In this document: positions 17,545 through 28,125 of the stretch, piece by piece
How positions within the stretch are numbered: the stretch's first letter is position 1
Layout: each line of letters opens with the position of its first letter
Source of the DNA: Glomus cerebriforme
Lineage: Eukaryota; Glomeromycota; Glomeromycetes; Glomerales; Glomeraceae
DNA length: 28,890 bases
Direction of reading: 5' to 3'
Assembly (NCBI GenBank): GCA_003550305.1
Contig: QKYT01000342.1
Location: 27,630 to 56,519, forward strand
Notes under the pieces: model-generated
The model's database searches: none
Told to the model about the DNA's origin: nothing
What the model saw: the letters and a program-made list of their open reading frames with translations, nothing else
Translations under genes and position numbers: made by a program

Positions 17545-18100
17545 CCATGTTTTAAAATTATTTCAATGTGTAAGCCAAGTCGAGTGTTTAATATCATTCG
17601 TAAAATGATAGAAAAAATATAAGAAACGTGACGTTGAAGTTTTGGTCAATGTATAGATTTTTTTGAATAGGTTTGATAACGATATTGGAACGAGTTGGTG
17701 ACAAATGAGAATGAATTCGGTATGTTTTCTAATGGAGTATTTATACCAAGTTTAAAGAGTTGAATTTGGCCAACTAAATTCGTGATCGTGTCTAATTTGA
17801 ATGAGCGGTCACTTGTATTGACCAAGTATTGGATTAATTTTCGTTTGGTTACGTTAAGAATCGTGTTAATTTGATTAGAGAATGCCTTGCATGTGTATAC
17901 GTGGTCGTTCGATATCTTAGCAGAGGAACAGTTGGGACATGTAAGGATTGAATCTGGGTAAAAAGTTGGATAGTTGCGTACAAAATGTCGCCTGTTGGGA
18001 ACGAATGGTTGAAGCTTTTGATCTTGTAGCTTATGTAATTATAATTCTTGCGATGTGACCGTTGATGTGGGATTGAATTTCAACCACCTTTCGGTGAGAG
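17545..18100 (-). pseudogene. LINE ORF2 C-terminus with CCHC-like zinc knuckle
   Basis: A single minus-strand frame, interrupted by TAA near 18027 and TGA near 17648, reads DWSLTERWLKFNPTST, KLQDQKLQPFVPNRRHF and YPTFYPDSILTCPNC, then SSAKISNDHVYTCKAF. It ends in a basic region (YIFSIILRMILNTRLG). C-x2-C-x9-H-x3-C is the usual zinc knuckle found downstream of RNase H in such elements. The C-terminal ILRMILN part takes the place of the IWxxRC tail of related LINEs. Confidence 0.65.
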
Positions 18101-18111
18101 ACCAATCGACG

Positions 18112-18872
18112 TTATGGTGTCGGAGGGTTGAGAGAGTATGGCGCATGGGTCTGTTGTTTAACGTCATTGAACGTTTTGCTATGGTTGAGATTCATAGTCC
18201 ATCTTCTGATGTCTTTGTCAACTGGGCCTAAATTGTTGAAGTTCACGAATGCTATGTTGTTTCTGAGAGTTGTAGGGTTGACCATAATACAGGCTGGTAA
18301 ATTATATCCCTGTTTGGCCAAATCGTCTGCCATATTATTGTATGGGTTGTTGGAGTGTCCTTTTACTTTAAGAAAGCACTGAGATTGTTTAAAGAAATGG
18401 TTTGGTTGATTAGTGACCATATATGATAGTTATTGATTTTTAGTTTTTTTCTGTAAGACGTTAGTGGGTCCGTGTATCGATGATATGTTGTAATGCAATT
18501 AGCTGAGTCTGTAAAAATAGTGACTTTACTGTTTGGGGGAACCGACAGTAGCGCTGTTGCGATAGCAAGTGCTTCACTTTTGGTTGACGAGGGTAGGTAT
18601 TGACATCTGCCTTTGAATTTGTTGTTAGCGTTTAAATTTTCTGTTTCGATCCAGCCAAATCCTGACGCACAATTTTGAGAAGTGAGGTTGATAACTGAAC
18701 CGTCTGTATAGAAGGAAAAATTTTTAAATTTCGAAAAGCAAAAGGCTATGATAATAAGATTGTTAATTGTGACATGATCGCCGATTAGAGAATTCGTTAT
18801 ATATTCAGGACCCGAGCAATATATAAATAGGTAACAAGAAATTGGAAAAAATTTACTATTAGCTCTCCGCAT
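18112..18872 (-). pseudogene. LINE RNase H domain, one frameshift
   Basis: RNase H removes the RNA strand of the RNA-DNA hybrid during LINE integration. Acidic residues appear in order: FYTDGSV (near 18710), STKSEALAIA, VTIFTDSANC, then KVKGHSNNPYNNMADDLAK, so all D-E-D-D positions and the histidine loop are present. The domain is split between two frames (18872-18363 and 18420-18112) that overlap near 18370-18380, where an indel in TTAAAGTAAAAG separates AFLK from KVKGHS. The segment after it, ending SLNPPTP, is the linker to the zinc-knuckle region. The domain is better preserved than its counterpart at 19.7-20.0 kb, suggesting a younger copy. Confidence 0.8.
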
Positions 18873-19699
18873 TTTTTCAAGGCCGGAATTACAATAATGT
18901 CAGTGAGTTACCAAAAAAGGTAATAATATTCTGGCCAACATTATTGAAAATTATCTAAAAAAGGAAAGATTTACATGATTATTTTGGCTTATTCTACGCG
19001 TTTTTTTTCGTTACCTATTTCAGTATTGTTCGGGGCCCTATATATTCTTGGGTGAGTTTGAATTCTATAGGGAAACTGTAAATTAGGACTACTGTTATTG
19101 GTAGGAGATAAATAGTTCTGTCATGAGACGAAATTTTTTATAAGGAGGAGGGATAAGGGTATTTAAGGTATTCTTTTCAGATTATACTGTTATTTTGTGC
19201 AAATGAGATGTTATAGCTGAAATACAGCATTTTGGTCATAAATCGTTTGGATAGGGTTGATGTAAGTTACATCCTTCACAAGGTACGATTATAGGTGTAG
19301 TTCTGCGTGGAGTTAAATTGACAGGATTGTTGTTATCGTGCTTGTGTATCCAGTGTTCCATGTATGTTATGGAGTTCGATTCGTATACGTTTACTTATTC
19401 GATGGTACGTCCAAAAATAATATTATTGGAGTCGGGATTCCATTATTATACATTCCTTTCTTGGTCTGTACGTGCTTGATTAAATTTTCTTGTTTAGGGG
19501 GGTTTGTATAAGTAATTTCGGGTCAGCCACGATTAAGGGATCTGGCAGTCGATTGTAGGGAGCTTTAGTCTTTGCTAAAATTAATTTGTTGAACCAGTTG
19601 GGACACGGGCCTGTGAAGTTGTTTTCTTTTTGTATCTTCTTTTGATAAAATTTTCACATTTTCCTATTAAAAAAAAAGTTAATTTCATGTATGATAAAT

Positions 19700-20720
19700 G
19701 CTAGTCAATTTAGACTAATTTAATCGAATTCCTTGACGGACTACACTTGTGGGAAAATATTTGATAAAATGAAATGAAATAAAATTGGCAGAGTCCATGT
19801 TTGATGGTAACATTATTGTTAGGGGAAACTGTTAAAATGGCAGTTAATACAGCCATAGTTTTAGCTTTCGTTGCTGATGAAAAGTGGGTCATGTGACCAG
19901 AAAATTGAACTGGATACTAATTTCAATCTAACTGAATCTGATCTTACAGTTTTATTTCGTTAAATATCAGACTGAACTATCTGTAAAAAAAAGTTAAAAT
20001 TACTAAAAGATTTGTAAAATGATCAAATTTCTTGTAGATGTTGTAATGTTATAGAACAGCCTATAAACGTATTCTTAATTATAGAATCAATGATAAAAGA
20101 ATTAGAAGAGGTGATAATACTAATATTAAAAGGTGAAGGGGGATAAAGAGAATTATCGATTGCTGTGAATTATTGAACAATTTTTTGTGTAAATTGAACG
20201 AAATAATAAGTAATGTGTGAAATGTACAGTATCTTGGGTAATAATAAATTTTTTATTGGGGATATGAATATTTGCGAAGGGTAAATAGGTCCTGGGTCTA
20301 ATAAAAACACGATTTAATTTAAAAAGTTGAACACTAATAACACATTTAGGTCAAATATCTCTATAATAATAAGTATGGCGAGGACAATTAGAGCAAGGCG
20401 TGAAAATAGGAACTAATTTTTTTGGGGTATTAAAATTTTATCTTGGTCTAAAGGAGAATAAGTTTAGTATTCTATATATACCATGGAGATACCATGAGAA
20501 GGGTTAAAAATTTTTATGATACGTTTGATGATTACGTTGTTGATCATTGGGTCCCAAAAGGAAACCCAAATTTTAGATTTAGGATGATAATAACTCTGTG
20601 AGGAATCATTAGGAATGGAAGTATGATGCAGTATCATTACAATGGGGTTTTATAAGTGGATGCAAAGAATTTGGTTGGGTCTAATAGAACATTCAGTTTG
20701 TAATTTTTTGTACCAATTTA
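19700..20720 (-). pseudogene. LINE tower and truncated RNase H domain
   Basis: From 20720 down the minus strand reads GPVNWYKKLQTECS, KIWVSFWDPMINN, then CSNCPRHTYYYRD (Cys-rich tower, near 20390). RNase H then begins: FFTDSSV near 20000, NCKIRFS, and THFSSATKAKTMAVLTAI followed by LTVSPNNNVTIK (19890-19805). Two of the catalytic acidic positions (TDxS; the E of SSTKxE is Lys here) can be located. The TDSAN motif is lost at 19800 and sequence similarity ends near 19700. It contains many stops. Confidence 0.65.
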
Positions 20721-20811
20721 CAGGGCCCTGGTGATTAATAAGAGCATTTATTTGGTGATATTCTTTTAAATAAATACCGTCTGTGATAACAACTTGGTCA
20801 GTAAAGATGAT

Positions 20812-21090
20812 TCATTTTTTCCTTAAGGATGATATGTTCTGAAGATCAAAGTCTGGGTAATACGTAACTAAAGCGTAGTTGCCTAAACCCACAGAAGTTT
20901 GTATATTGGGAAGAATAGAAATGTTATAAGATGTGAAAAGTTTGCAACATTTTGTGAAGTAAGAGTCTTTATTTACAGGTAATGATGAGTTTATGATAAT
21001 GTGATCCAGAAAGGACGGAAACCAAAAGAAGTATTGAGTGTGTAATAAATTTTGTAGTGCTATTGTGTGCATAGAAGGCGTGTTAAGCAT
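20812..21090 (-). pseudogene. LINE post-RT linker
   Basis: 92 codons: MLNTPSMHTIALQNLLHTQY, then WFPSFLDHIIINSSLPVNKD and SVGLGNYALVTYYPDFDL. It lies between RT motif C and a GPVNWYKKLQ segment near 20720 that matches in kind the GPCPNWFNKLI start of the other LINE tower. There is no catalytic motif, as expected here. Confidence 0.6.
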
Positions 21091-21099
21091 TACATTAAT

Positions 21100-22233
21100 G
21101 TTGGATAGTTGAGACTGTAATTGAATTGATTTTAAATTGTTGATTGAAGGGAAAAGGTTATTACTGTATGAATTACTGGTAATAGGTATTCTATTCTTGG
21201 AATAAGTAACTTATTAGTTAGGTAAGTTATGTGTTGGTGGATAATTGGTTTATTTCTGAGTGATGATGTAAATTCTTAATTTTGTTGATAGTAGACTTGG
21301 AAGAGTTGTTTTCATTAAAGTAAACACCAAGCATTCTTTTTCTTTGAGAGTTTATTTACTGCTGTTATTATTTGAATAGAGGTCTTATTAATGAAAATAG
21401 TAACAGTTTCTTTTTTTGATATTAGTAATTAGTTCATATTTGTTGATATTAATCTGGATGTTGGCAAACGTGTAGAAGTCAACTGAAAGGTTAAGAAGTT
21501 TTTCTAAGTCTGAAAGACTATGGGCGAACCAAGAGGTGTCATCTAGGTATCCAATAACCTTTGGTCAAAATTTTATAATCTGATCATTATCTATGTTGTA
21601 TATGTTCCGAATCTTAGTAGTGTTAATTGAAAAGGAAGTGATGGAACTTTGGTTGATGTTGGCGAATATGGAATCGTAATAGATTATCCATAAAAGCAGA
21701 GAAATAACTTCTCCTTGGTCAATACCTTGTAAGACTTTATAAGAGGGGCGAATTAGAGTTTGACAAAATTATTTCATTATACCTCTCTGTGAATAAATTT
21801 ATTAGGATGTTGATGATGGCTTGTGGTTTTTAATTCAACTAAGTATGAGTTTTTAGTAGGAAAATGTTGACCTGATTATAGGCTTTATTTAGATTTTAGA
21901 AGCTAATCCATAGGTCTGTTTTATTCAAATGTGAATGTTCGATTATATGATTAATAGTTCTGATTGGTTCAAATGTAGACTGGCCAATTAGACCTGCTTG
22001 GTTGTTAAATTGTAAAATATTATTAGCAAAAGGATATTATTCAAGCAGTTGGAAATAATTTTAACAAATAATTTTTGTATAACTTTGAGTAAAATTATAG
22101 GGCAAGTATTATTAAGGTCACAATTAAATGCTTTGGGTTTTGGATTAGGGAAAAGTAGTGCTTGCGACCATGCCATTGTGAAAAATTGGTGTAGGAAAAT
22201 TTCATTAAAGAAGTAAATAATTATGTTGTGCAA
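21100..22233 (-). pseudogene. LINE reverse transcriptase core, inactivated
   Basis: The RT copies LINE RNA into DNA at the nicked target. MAWSQALLFPNPKPKAFNCD then LNNTCPIILL (22173-22090) is the N-P-K-P-x(5)-D-L-x-N-x-RPI block. Motif A near 21860-21900 reads WISF-stop-NLNKAYNQV, with a stop at 21896-21898 and Asn where the catalytic and following aspartates should be. Motif B reads LQGIDQGEVISLLLW (21685-21732). Motif C is GYLDDTSW with both aspartates intact (21538-21552). Several indels and stops lie between. Loss of the motif A aspartate alone would abolish activity. Confidence 0.8.
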
Positions 22234-22263
22234 AGAGGTGGGAGCTTTTTTGATGTCTTCATA

Positions 22264-22605
22264 TCATATACCTGATTTACCAGCTGCTTTGTCATTTGGG
22301 CAGGAATGTAATATTATGAGGAATTCTTTTGATGTAATGGGATTAGAGACTGGTGTGAACCATTGTTCTTCTACTTGTATTATTGGATGATAAATATGTT
22401 GCCAGTTATTTGGAAGGTCGTCTATAAAATCATATATTGGGAAATGGGATGATGAAGAATTCCCTAATGTTTGATAATGTTTGATAGCTTCACTTTGAAT
22501 AATAGTCAGGTCTTTGCTGAATAAAGTACTACCATCTTTAGAAGTATAGGAAATATAATCTAATGTTATTGATTTTAGTTTGCAGTTTAGTAGTGAATTA
22601 ATCAT
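22264..22605 (-). pseudogene. LINE pre-RT segment
   Basis: 113 codons: MINSLLNCKLKSITLDYISY at the start, then EAIKHYQTLGNSSSSHFPIY and EEQWFTPVSNPITSKEFLI. It ends in SCPNDKAAGKSGI, the P-x-K-A-x-G-x-S-G-I motif that opens the reverse transcriptase of LINEs. An indel near 22264 separates it from the next block. Confidence 0.75.
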
Positions 22606-22981
22606 TACTTTGATTATCTGTTAAATTGGAGATTCTGTTATAAATGTAAAATTCTATTTATCATTATCAAATTTAGCTTGCATTTAGTCCTGAGTAATTT
22701 TCAGTATATTGATAAAGGACTTAAATTGAGGTTTAAGAGTTGAGAAAATGTGTGGTGTGATTTTGGAAGGCAAGTATGATGAGGCAAGTCTAGATAATTG
22801 GTGTAAATTTCATCCAGTAGTCTTTTAGTTTGAGGCTACCTGAAAAACCATAGCGTTATCTATACATCTGAGCAGATTTTTTGAGCATCCTCTTCTTTAA
22901 AAGTATCATACAAATATTTTTTCAAAAATATTTTAATTTAGTTGTTAATTCTATTATATGATTATTGAGCGCTCAAATTTT

Positions 22982-23401
22982 CTACAGGTACTTGTATTTT
23001 TGAAATTCATAGGCTTTGACAGTAGGTAGTCTGTTAGATTTGGCATGATGAATGATGTGTTCTATATCATTGTAAGCTTTATTGATTTTATTTTTGGAGT
23101 CTAATGAATTGGTATGATTGTTAATGTAAAGTTGCCAGTTGTCTTTTATAAATTGATTCATGGTTGATAAGTAAGTCGTCCAGTCTTCTGGAGTAAGAGA
23201 TTTGTAATTAATAAAATCTTTGCTGTATCTATTGGAGGTGGATGATGATGATAGTGAAATTAAAAGTGAATTATCTAATATTAAGGTTAGTAAGTTATGA
23301 TCTGTATTCATTTCTAATTGTGAAATATTTTCATTGTTAGTTGAAATAATATGGTCAATAATTGAGTTAGAAATAAAGATGTAGTCTATTCTTGATTGCA
23401 T
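22982..23401 (-). pseudogene. LINE endonuclease C-terminal part and linker
   Basis: 139 codons open. It begins MQSRIDYIFIS, the conserved R-I-D-Y strand of the AP-type endonuclease, followed about 30 residues on by NTDHNLLTL, the catalytic D-H pair. The rest (SLTPEDWTTYLSTMNQFIKD and a Lys-rich end) is the linker between endonuclease and reverse transcriptase. It is one of the better kept pieces of this element. Confidence 0.75.
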
Positions 23402-23920
23402 TCATTTGTTGTTACTAATAGTGTGATGAAAAGTCATGAAAGGATCTGGAAGAGGAGTTTTTTTGCACGTCTATTAAGCCTTTCTGTTTTAGTAAGGAAA
23501 TAAAAGTATGTTTAGTTTTTTTAAACTTTCATTGAGGAGAATTGATTGTTTTGTCTTTGTCTTGAACATTTAGGTTACCTAGTAATATGTGGATATCAGT
23601 AGAAGGAATGTTTAAAAGATCATTTAAATGTGAAACGCATTTTTGTATCAATTGCGCTGATGTGAGATTATTACTAGCTGGTAAATAAACGCTAGTAATT
23701 CTTATAATTTGTTTTTATCTATAAAATAGGTCTATGTTAAAAATTTGACCATGAAAAAATGTCTTTTTGAATATATGTTGGAAATACTTTTCTTTGAGTA
23801 TTATGGACATGCCTGAGCTATCATGTAGGGTATAAATTTTAAACTTTTCATTAATGATGGGACTGAAAAGATCTACAATATCTTCATAACTAGAAGTTTT
23901 GTTGCAAATTCCTATTTCAG

Positions 23921-24199
23921 TTAATTCATATATCTCAAAATATTATATATGTCTGTTAGTTTCGATCTATAACCTCGATGAATATTCAAAGTTCCAATTT
24001 TGATCCAATTTTGATCTAATGTAAATGGGTTGTTGTCCGTTGATGTTTGATGTTTGTTTCTATAATTTTTTCTTGAGGAATAATTTTTTTTGTTAGTTTT
24101 TGAATTTTTTGATATTGAAGGTACAATGGGAGTGTATTCTTCTATGTTGTCTGGGTTAGAATCATTAGCTGGAATTATCCTAAAAGAAGTATCTACCAT
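23921..24199 (-). pseudogene. LINE ORF2 N-terminus, start of endonuclease
   Basis: Starts MVDTSFRIIPANDSN at 24199, a likely ORF2 start. After a Ser/Asn/Lys linker it reaches WIKIGTLNIHRGYRSKL (residues 65-81). GTLNIHRG is motif I of the apurinic/apyrimidinic-like endonuclease that nicks the target for LINE insertion; its Asn is residue 72. The frame ends at 23921 and the domain continues in pieces below. Confidence 0.7.
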
Positions 24200-25380
24200 T
24201 ATATAAGAATTTTGTTAATTTTTAGAATTAGTAGCATTAGGTTGTAAAATCATTTTGGATTAGATTTTCATTTCTTTGTTTTTAGGTGTAAAATAAGTAG
24301 GATCTATGTGGACAAAGGCGGATTTGATGAGCCTTTTAGGGAAGTGTATGTGAAGGAACATGTTTTGATATTGAGTTTTTCTAGAATTAGTGTAAGGGTA
24401 TTTAGGGATATTATGACTGGTATGCCCGTTACTTTATAATACCATTCTGTTCTTTGTATTCATTAGATTTTGTTTCATTAGGCATGATTCTGAATAAAAG
24501 GTTATCATGGGGGAAGACCCATGTGTCATTTGCTATAATGTTTTCTACTGAATTGTTGGATTGAAATTCAATTTTTAATTATTTAAAAATTTTTTTTTAG
24601 ATTTTGGATTATAACGGTTGGTATGTTTGTGGATTAGTTTATATGAGATGGGATCTAATTGATTTTTTTTTTTTTAAAAAAAAAAAAGATGGAACCTAAT
24701 TGATTAGTGATCATTTCTAATATCTGTTAATCCATCTATGTAGTACAGGATATCTAAAACATGTATGGTATTAATCTTTTCTTTTTAAGGATAGGTTCTA
24801 TAACTTCGAGTAGAGATTGTTGATTGTAGATATAAAATACCATTTTGAGATCACTGATCGTAACTTTGTGTAAACTGTCTCTAGTCAATTTGTCATTGAA
24901 TACTACTTTTAATATTTTGGTTCCTTTGAAATTTTAAATACCAAGAAATCCTTCGAATGTAGTGAGGAATTTCTTTTTTAATGATTGTTTCACCATATTT
25001 TTAATTTCTAGAATAGGAATGTTTGGTAGTGAGTAAACAGGAGTAAAAGCAATGTATTGGTTAAGGTTACATGTCAATTACTTCAAGATCGCTGTTTGTG
25101 TTATGTTGATAATTTTTCATTGGTATTTGGAGTAAGGAATAATTGTTTCATTTCCTATTTCAGGAGCTGAAATATTATTAAAAATGTGTTTTGCTGATTG
25201 GTGAGATTATTTCTTTATTAGGAAATTGAGCAGGAATTTCTTTGTTTTTTCCTTTAGTTATATCTGTAATTGGTGTTCCTATGGAGGAGCTGCAAAGTGA
25301 ATAGAGTAGTTTAGTGTATCCTTGAAAAGGGTGTTTGAAATGGGATTTCTATAGTATTGTTAATTATTGTAGTAATATGG

Positions 25381-25599
25381 TTACTGTCTTTGATAGTTTC
25401 TAATGTATTGGTAGAGGGGGTTGGTGTATGATAGCATATTGCTATCATCTATTTCCATATTATTACTTTTGTATGTTTTGTTTATGATATTTTGTTCTAT
25501 GTTTAAAAGTGTATTGGACATTGTGTTATTATCTATTGTTTTATCATTTTTGGAGCTACTACATAGTTTTCTTGATTGACCTTTACTCTTGGTAGACAT
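25381..25599 (-). pseudogene. LINE ORF1 N-terminal fragment
   Basis: 72 codons from ATG 25599: MSTKSKGQSRKLCSSSKN, then polar Asn/Ser-rich sequence ending YIRNYQRQ. The basic, low-complexity start and the position upstream of the endonuclease ORF fit the nucleic-acid-binding ORF1 protein of a LINE. Downstream bases 25380-24200 still read as fragments of coding sequence (TPFQGYTKLLYSLCSS, GTPITDITKGKNKEI) but with frequent frame changes. Confidence 0.5.
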
Positions 25600-25620
25600 G
25601 ATGTAAATTATTTTTTGAAT

Positions 25621-25924
25621 GTATTTTTATATTTATAAAGGAAAATATTAAAAATATTAATAATTATGAAAAATTTGATAACTTTTACTGCAGTATTTTT
25701 TGAAAATGGGAGGCAAGAAGAAAGAGTTTTTTTTTCTTCCATTATAACAAAATGTAATTATTCCTGAAGTGATATATAATACTTGAATTTTAAACATGTG
25801 ACATAAATCAGACTTTCATGCATTCGATTTTGATCAGAATTATGTCTATTTGTTAATGCTAATAATAATAAATTTTAATGTTTTATTTTAAAAATTAATA
25901 CCTAATAAATTAATTATTTTTTAG
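25621..25924. other. Spacer at the 5' side of the LINE
   Basis: A/T-rich, may contain the LINE 5' UTR. No gene or clear boundary repeat is visible. Confidence 0.35.
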
Positions 25925-26225
25925 GTTTGTTTATTGTTAAAAATATTGAATTGAAAAATTTACAAAGTTCTTATGTATTAAAATGAATATTCATCCATTG
26001 ATTTCATTTTTAATCAAACATCAAACTGAATTTTTACGTCAAAATCCAATTGATATTTTTATTAACATGAAAAATTTACCAATTTATGGGATTTTTTTCT
26101 TGAAAAAGTTTATGAGGAACCTAAAATTTTATTTATATAATCATGCAAAATTGGTTTTCTCCAAGAATATGAGAAGAAGTAAAAGATTTAGTAAACTTTT
26201 TGAAAGAATCTGCTATTTTGGTTAA
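25925..26225 (+). pseudogene. BTB/BACK-type gene fragment
   Basis: Frame 1 (25942-25986) reads NIELKNLQSSYVLK. Frame 3 (ATG 25983 to stop 26223-26225) reads NIHPLISFLIKHQTEFLRQN, PIDIFINMK and, with further shifts, IFFLKKF. The order elements on ELKNLQSSxVLK, then an E/N-IHPLI helix and HQTEFLRQNPI, is what I recall from the BACK-like part of the large BTB family of AM fungi, which act as Cullin-3 adaptors. The normal BTB N-terminus and the C-terminal domain are absent. A deletion separates the two frames. It is a short relic. Confidence 0.45.
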
Positions 26226-26788
26226 GGCGTCACCGAAATTGTTAAGTTTTGAGTCAAATTTAGAAATCAATTTTAAAGTATAGGAAAAACTAAATTATAA
26301 TATATTCAGATGTTTGTTTTTTATTTTTTCAAATATGTCTAAATTTATGCTTAAATTTTGCATTAAGCCAGTCTTTTATCATAATTTCTGTAATTTCTTT
26401 AAGATCAGATCAGATCTGTTCTAATGAATATAATTTTTTTTTGATAATGCAACCATAACATTAACTGGATCATTAATTCTAAATTCTAACTCTAATAAGA
26501 AAATTATTTACATGTAAAGAAATAAACTTAAACTTATTATAAAAAAAAACTTTTTTTTTTTATTGGTTAAAGTTTAAAAAAAAATTACAAATAAAATTAT
26601 TCTTAAATCTTCAAATTGACTTAAGAAAAATGTAAAATCAAAAAAAAATGTTTTATTTAAAAACAATTTTGATTAATAACAAAGTGAAAATATGCAAATA
26701 ATGATTAATTTGTCAATTTAACAACTATTTTTAATTTTTAGTGGCACAGGAGAAGTTTTTGTGAAAAGTTGCTCTTAGAAGTTTGCTT
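26226..26788. other. AT-rich spacer
   Basis: No gene visible. AGATCAGATCAGATCT at 26402-26417 is a short GATC-rich palindromic tract. Long A and T runs are present. Confidence 0.4.
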
Positions 26789-27030
26789 CATTATCATAGT
26801 CATTAACATAGTCATTGACATTGGCATTGACATTAACATTGTCATTGTCATTGACTAATTGACTTTTTTTTTTTTAAAACCATCAGACAATAATTTTATT
26901 AAAAAAAATATCATCGTATGAATACCTTACACTGAAGATAAGACTAGACTATCAAAAGACATAATGTAATATCTATTGAAAGTAATTGCCTAGTACTAAC
27001 CACTTATATACCAAAGTATACGTACAAAAG
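26789..27030 (-). repeat. LINE 3' end with CAATGA-type simple repeat tail
   Basis: 26789-26856 is a run of imperfect 6- and 12-base units (TCATTG, ACATTG, on minus CAATGA/CAATGT). It leads into GTCATTGACTAATTGACTTT and a T run. Further on, CTTATATACCAAAG occurs near 27003. The same order (TCATTAACTAATTGACTTTT, T run, CTTATATACCAAAG) is seen at 27787-27980. On the minus strand both look like retrotransposon 3' ends followed by a short-repeat tail. Confidence 0.55.
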
Positions 27031-27459
27031 ACCCAGCTCAATCTGGTAAATTAGTCTATCATTGCCAGAATTGCATTTATTAAAATAATTTTAGAAATTA
27101 AGAGGATTAATAAACTATATAATAATTTGTTTACAAACTTGAATGTTATGTGAAAAATGGATAAACCAATAACAAAAAACATAATGTGAATTAAACATTT
27201 TTAAAATCTAACAACTAAATTAACTATTATCTAGCCTAATCATATGACCTACTTGTAACACCCTATGAAAAACTCATGACTATTATATCATCCTCCTTAA
27301 ATTGATCTACACCTTAGGGCTCTAAACTAAAAACAATTATGATCACTAAATCACATATTGCTGATCAAAATTTCCAACCTCCCAATCCTTCAAAAGGTTT
27401 CAAAAAATATGACAGGAAAAAGAAAATAATAAAGAAAGATATTACTGAAGAAACCACAC
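27031..27459. other. Spacer, perhaps LINE 3' UTR remnant
   Basis: A/T-rich with no coding signal on either strand. It may be the rest of the LINE remnant to its left, but no aligned copy was found for it in the window. Confidence 0.3.
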
Positions 27460-27687
27460 ATGGAAAAAATTTCAGGTAAGGAAAAAAAACACCAAACTCT
27501 GCAAAATACAAGTAAAACCTATATTTTACCACCAGAAAAAGCACTTTCTTCTTTTGTTGAATTTTGTTATTCTTCCAAGACATTGGGCATACCATTGACT
27601 GAGTATAGTTTCATCATAGGAAAACTTCAAAGAAAAGAACTCAATAAGCTTGTCATTTTATTTGGTTTAACTTGTTGTAAACAATAA
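27460..27687 (+). CDS. Small ORF resembling a transposase helix-turn-helix start
   Basis: 75 codons, ATG 27460 to TAA. After a basic start (MEKISGKEKKHQTLQNTSKT) the part ILPPEKALSSFVEFCYSSKT, then LGIPLTEYSFIIGKLQ, has the shape of the helix-turn-helix at the start of pogo/Tc5/CENP-B-like transposases (E-x2-L-x2-F/Y-x(5-8)-G-x-P-L-T). The catalytic part of a transposase is absent downstream; the next 100 bases are A/T-rich. It is probably a fragment. The antisense ORF 27365-27595 is rejected. Weak evidence. Confidence 0.3.
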   Translation: MEKISGKEKKHQTLQNTSKTYILPPEKALSSFVEFCYSSKTLGIPLTEYSFIIGKLQRKELNKLVILFGLTCCKQ

Positions 27688-27782
27688 TATTTTAGAGCTT
27701 ATAAATAAATAAAATTAACATTCATGAGTGAAAAACAAAATTGTTAAAATTTGGACATAAAAAAAAAGAGAGAGGGAGCCCC

Positions 27783-27985
27783 TCTGTCATTAACTAATTG
27801 ACTTTTTTTTTAAAAAAAACAATTTGTAAAATAATTTTTATTATGAAAAAAAATTATTACTTTACATTTACAAGTTAGAGCTAAATTATATATAATCTTA
27901 TAACTTTTTAATTAAGCTATAATTAAGATTTATAATATTAACTACCTGCCCTGCAAATATTACTTATATACCAAAGCATACATAT
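27783..27985 (-). repeat. Second LINE 3' end related to 26.8-27.0 kb
   Basis: Shares TCATTNACTAATTGACTTTT, the following T/A runs and an A/T tract, and CTTATATACCAAAG at about 27963, in the same order and orientation as 26846-27020. A GAGAGAGGGAGCCCCTCTGTC stretch of unrelated base content abuts it at 27766-27787 and may mark the insertion edge. Confidence 0.5.
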
Positions 27986-28125
27986 ATATTACCATGCCAA
28001 CCTTGTTCCTAACTACACCTTTTTAAACAACTAAACCTCCACTTCAATTAGTAAGCTAAAAAATATTTAACAAAAAGACCCTCCTGAGAACATGGTTAAC
28101 TTATCTCATAAAACCCAATAAATCC

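Larger units (their letters stand above)
17080..19660 (-). mobile_element. 5'-truncated LINE (non-LTR retrotransposon) with RNase H
   Basis: On the minus strand, from high to low coordinates, this holds the C-terminal half of a LINE ORF2. GPCPNWFNKLILAK near 19610 is the region after the reverse transcriptase. PCEGCNLHQPYPND near 19280 is a Cys-rich tower. A full RNase H domain follows (18872-18250), then LTERWLKFNPTST and a CPNC-x8-HVYTC zinc knuckle (near 17940-17890), ending near 17545. The tract 17540-17080 would be the 3' UTR, including GGCAAGGCGACCTCCCTTGG (read on minus, near 17215) and ending close to A runs. Endonuclease and RT are missing, typical of 5' truncation during target-primed reverse transcription. 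Stops and one frameshift show that it is dead. Confidence 0.8.
19690..25620 (-). mobile_element. Near full-length but 3'-deleted LINE, heavily decayed
   Basis: Minus-strand order fits a LINE with two reading frames: ORF1 start at 25599, decayed ORF1 to about 24200, apurinic-type endonuclease (24199-23300), linker (23400-22300), reverse transcriptase (22300-21100), tower (21100-20050) and the first half of RNase H (about 20030-19700). The RNase H sequence stops near 19690 and is followed by sequence belonging to the start of the tower of a second LINE, so the 3' third is missing. Stops, indels and lost catalytic residues occur throughout. The 5' end should lie just beyond 25620; no target duplication was identified. 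Confidence 0.85.
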
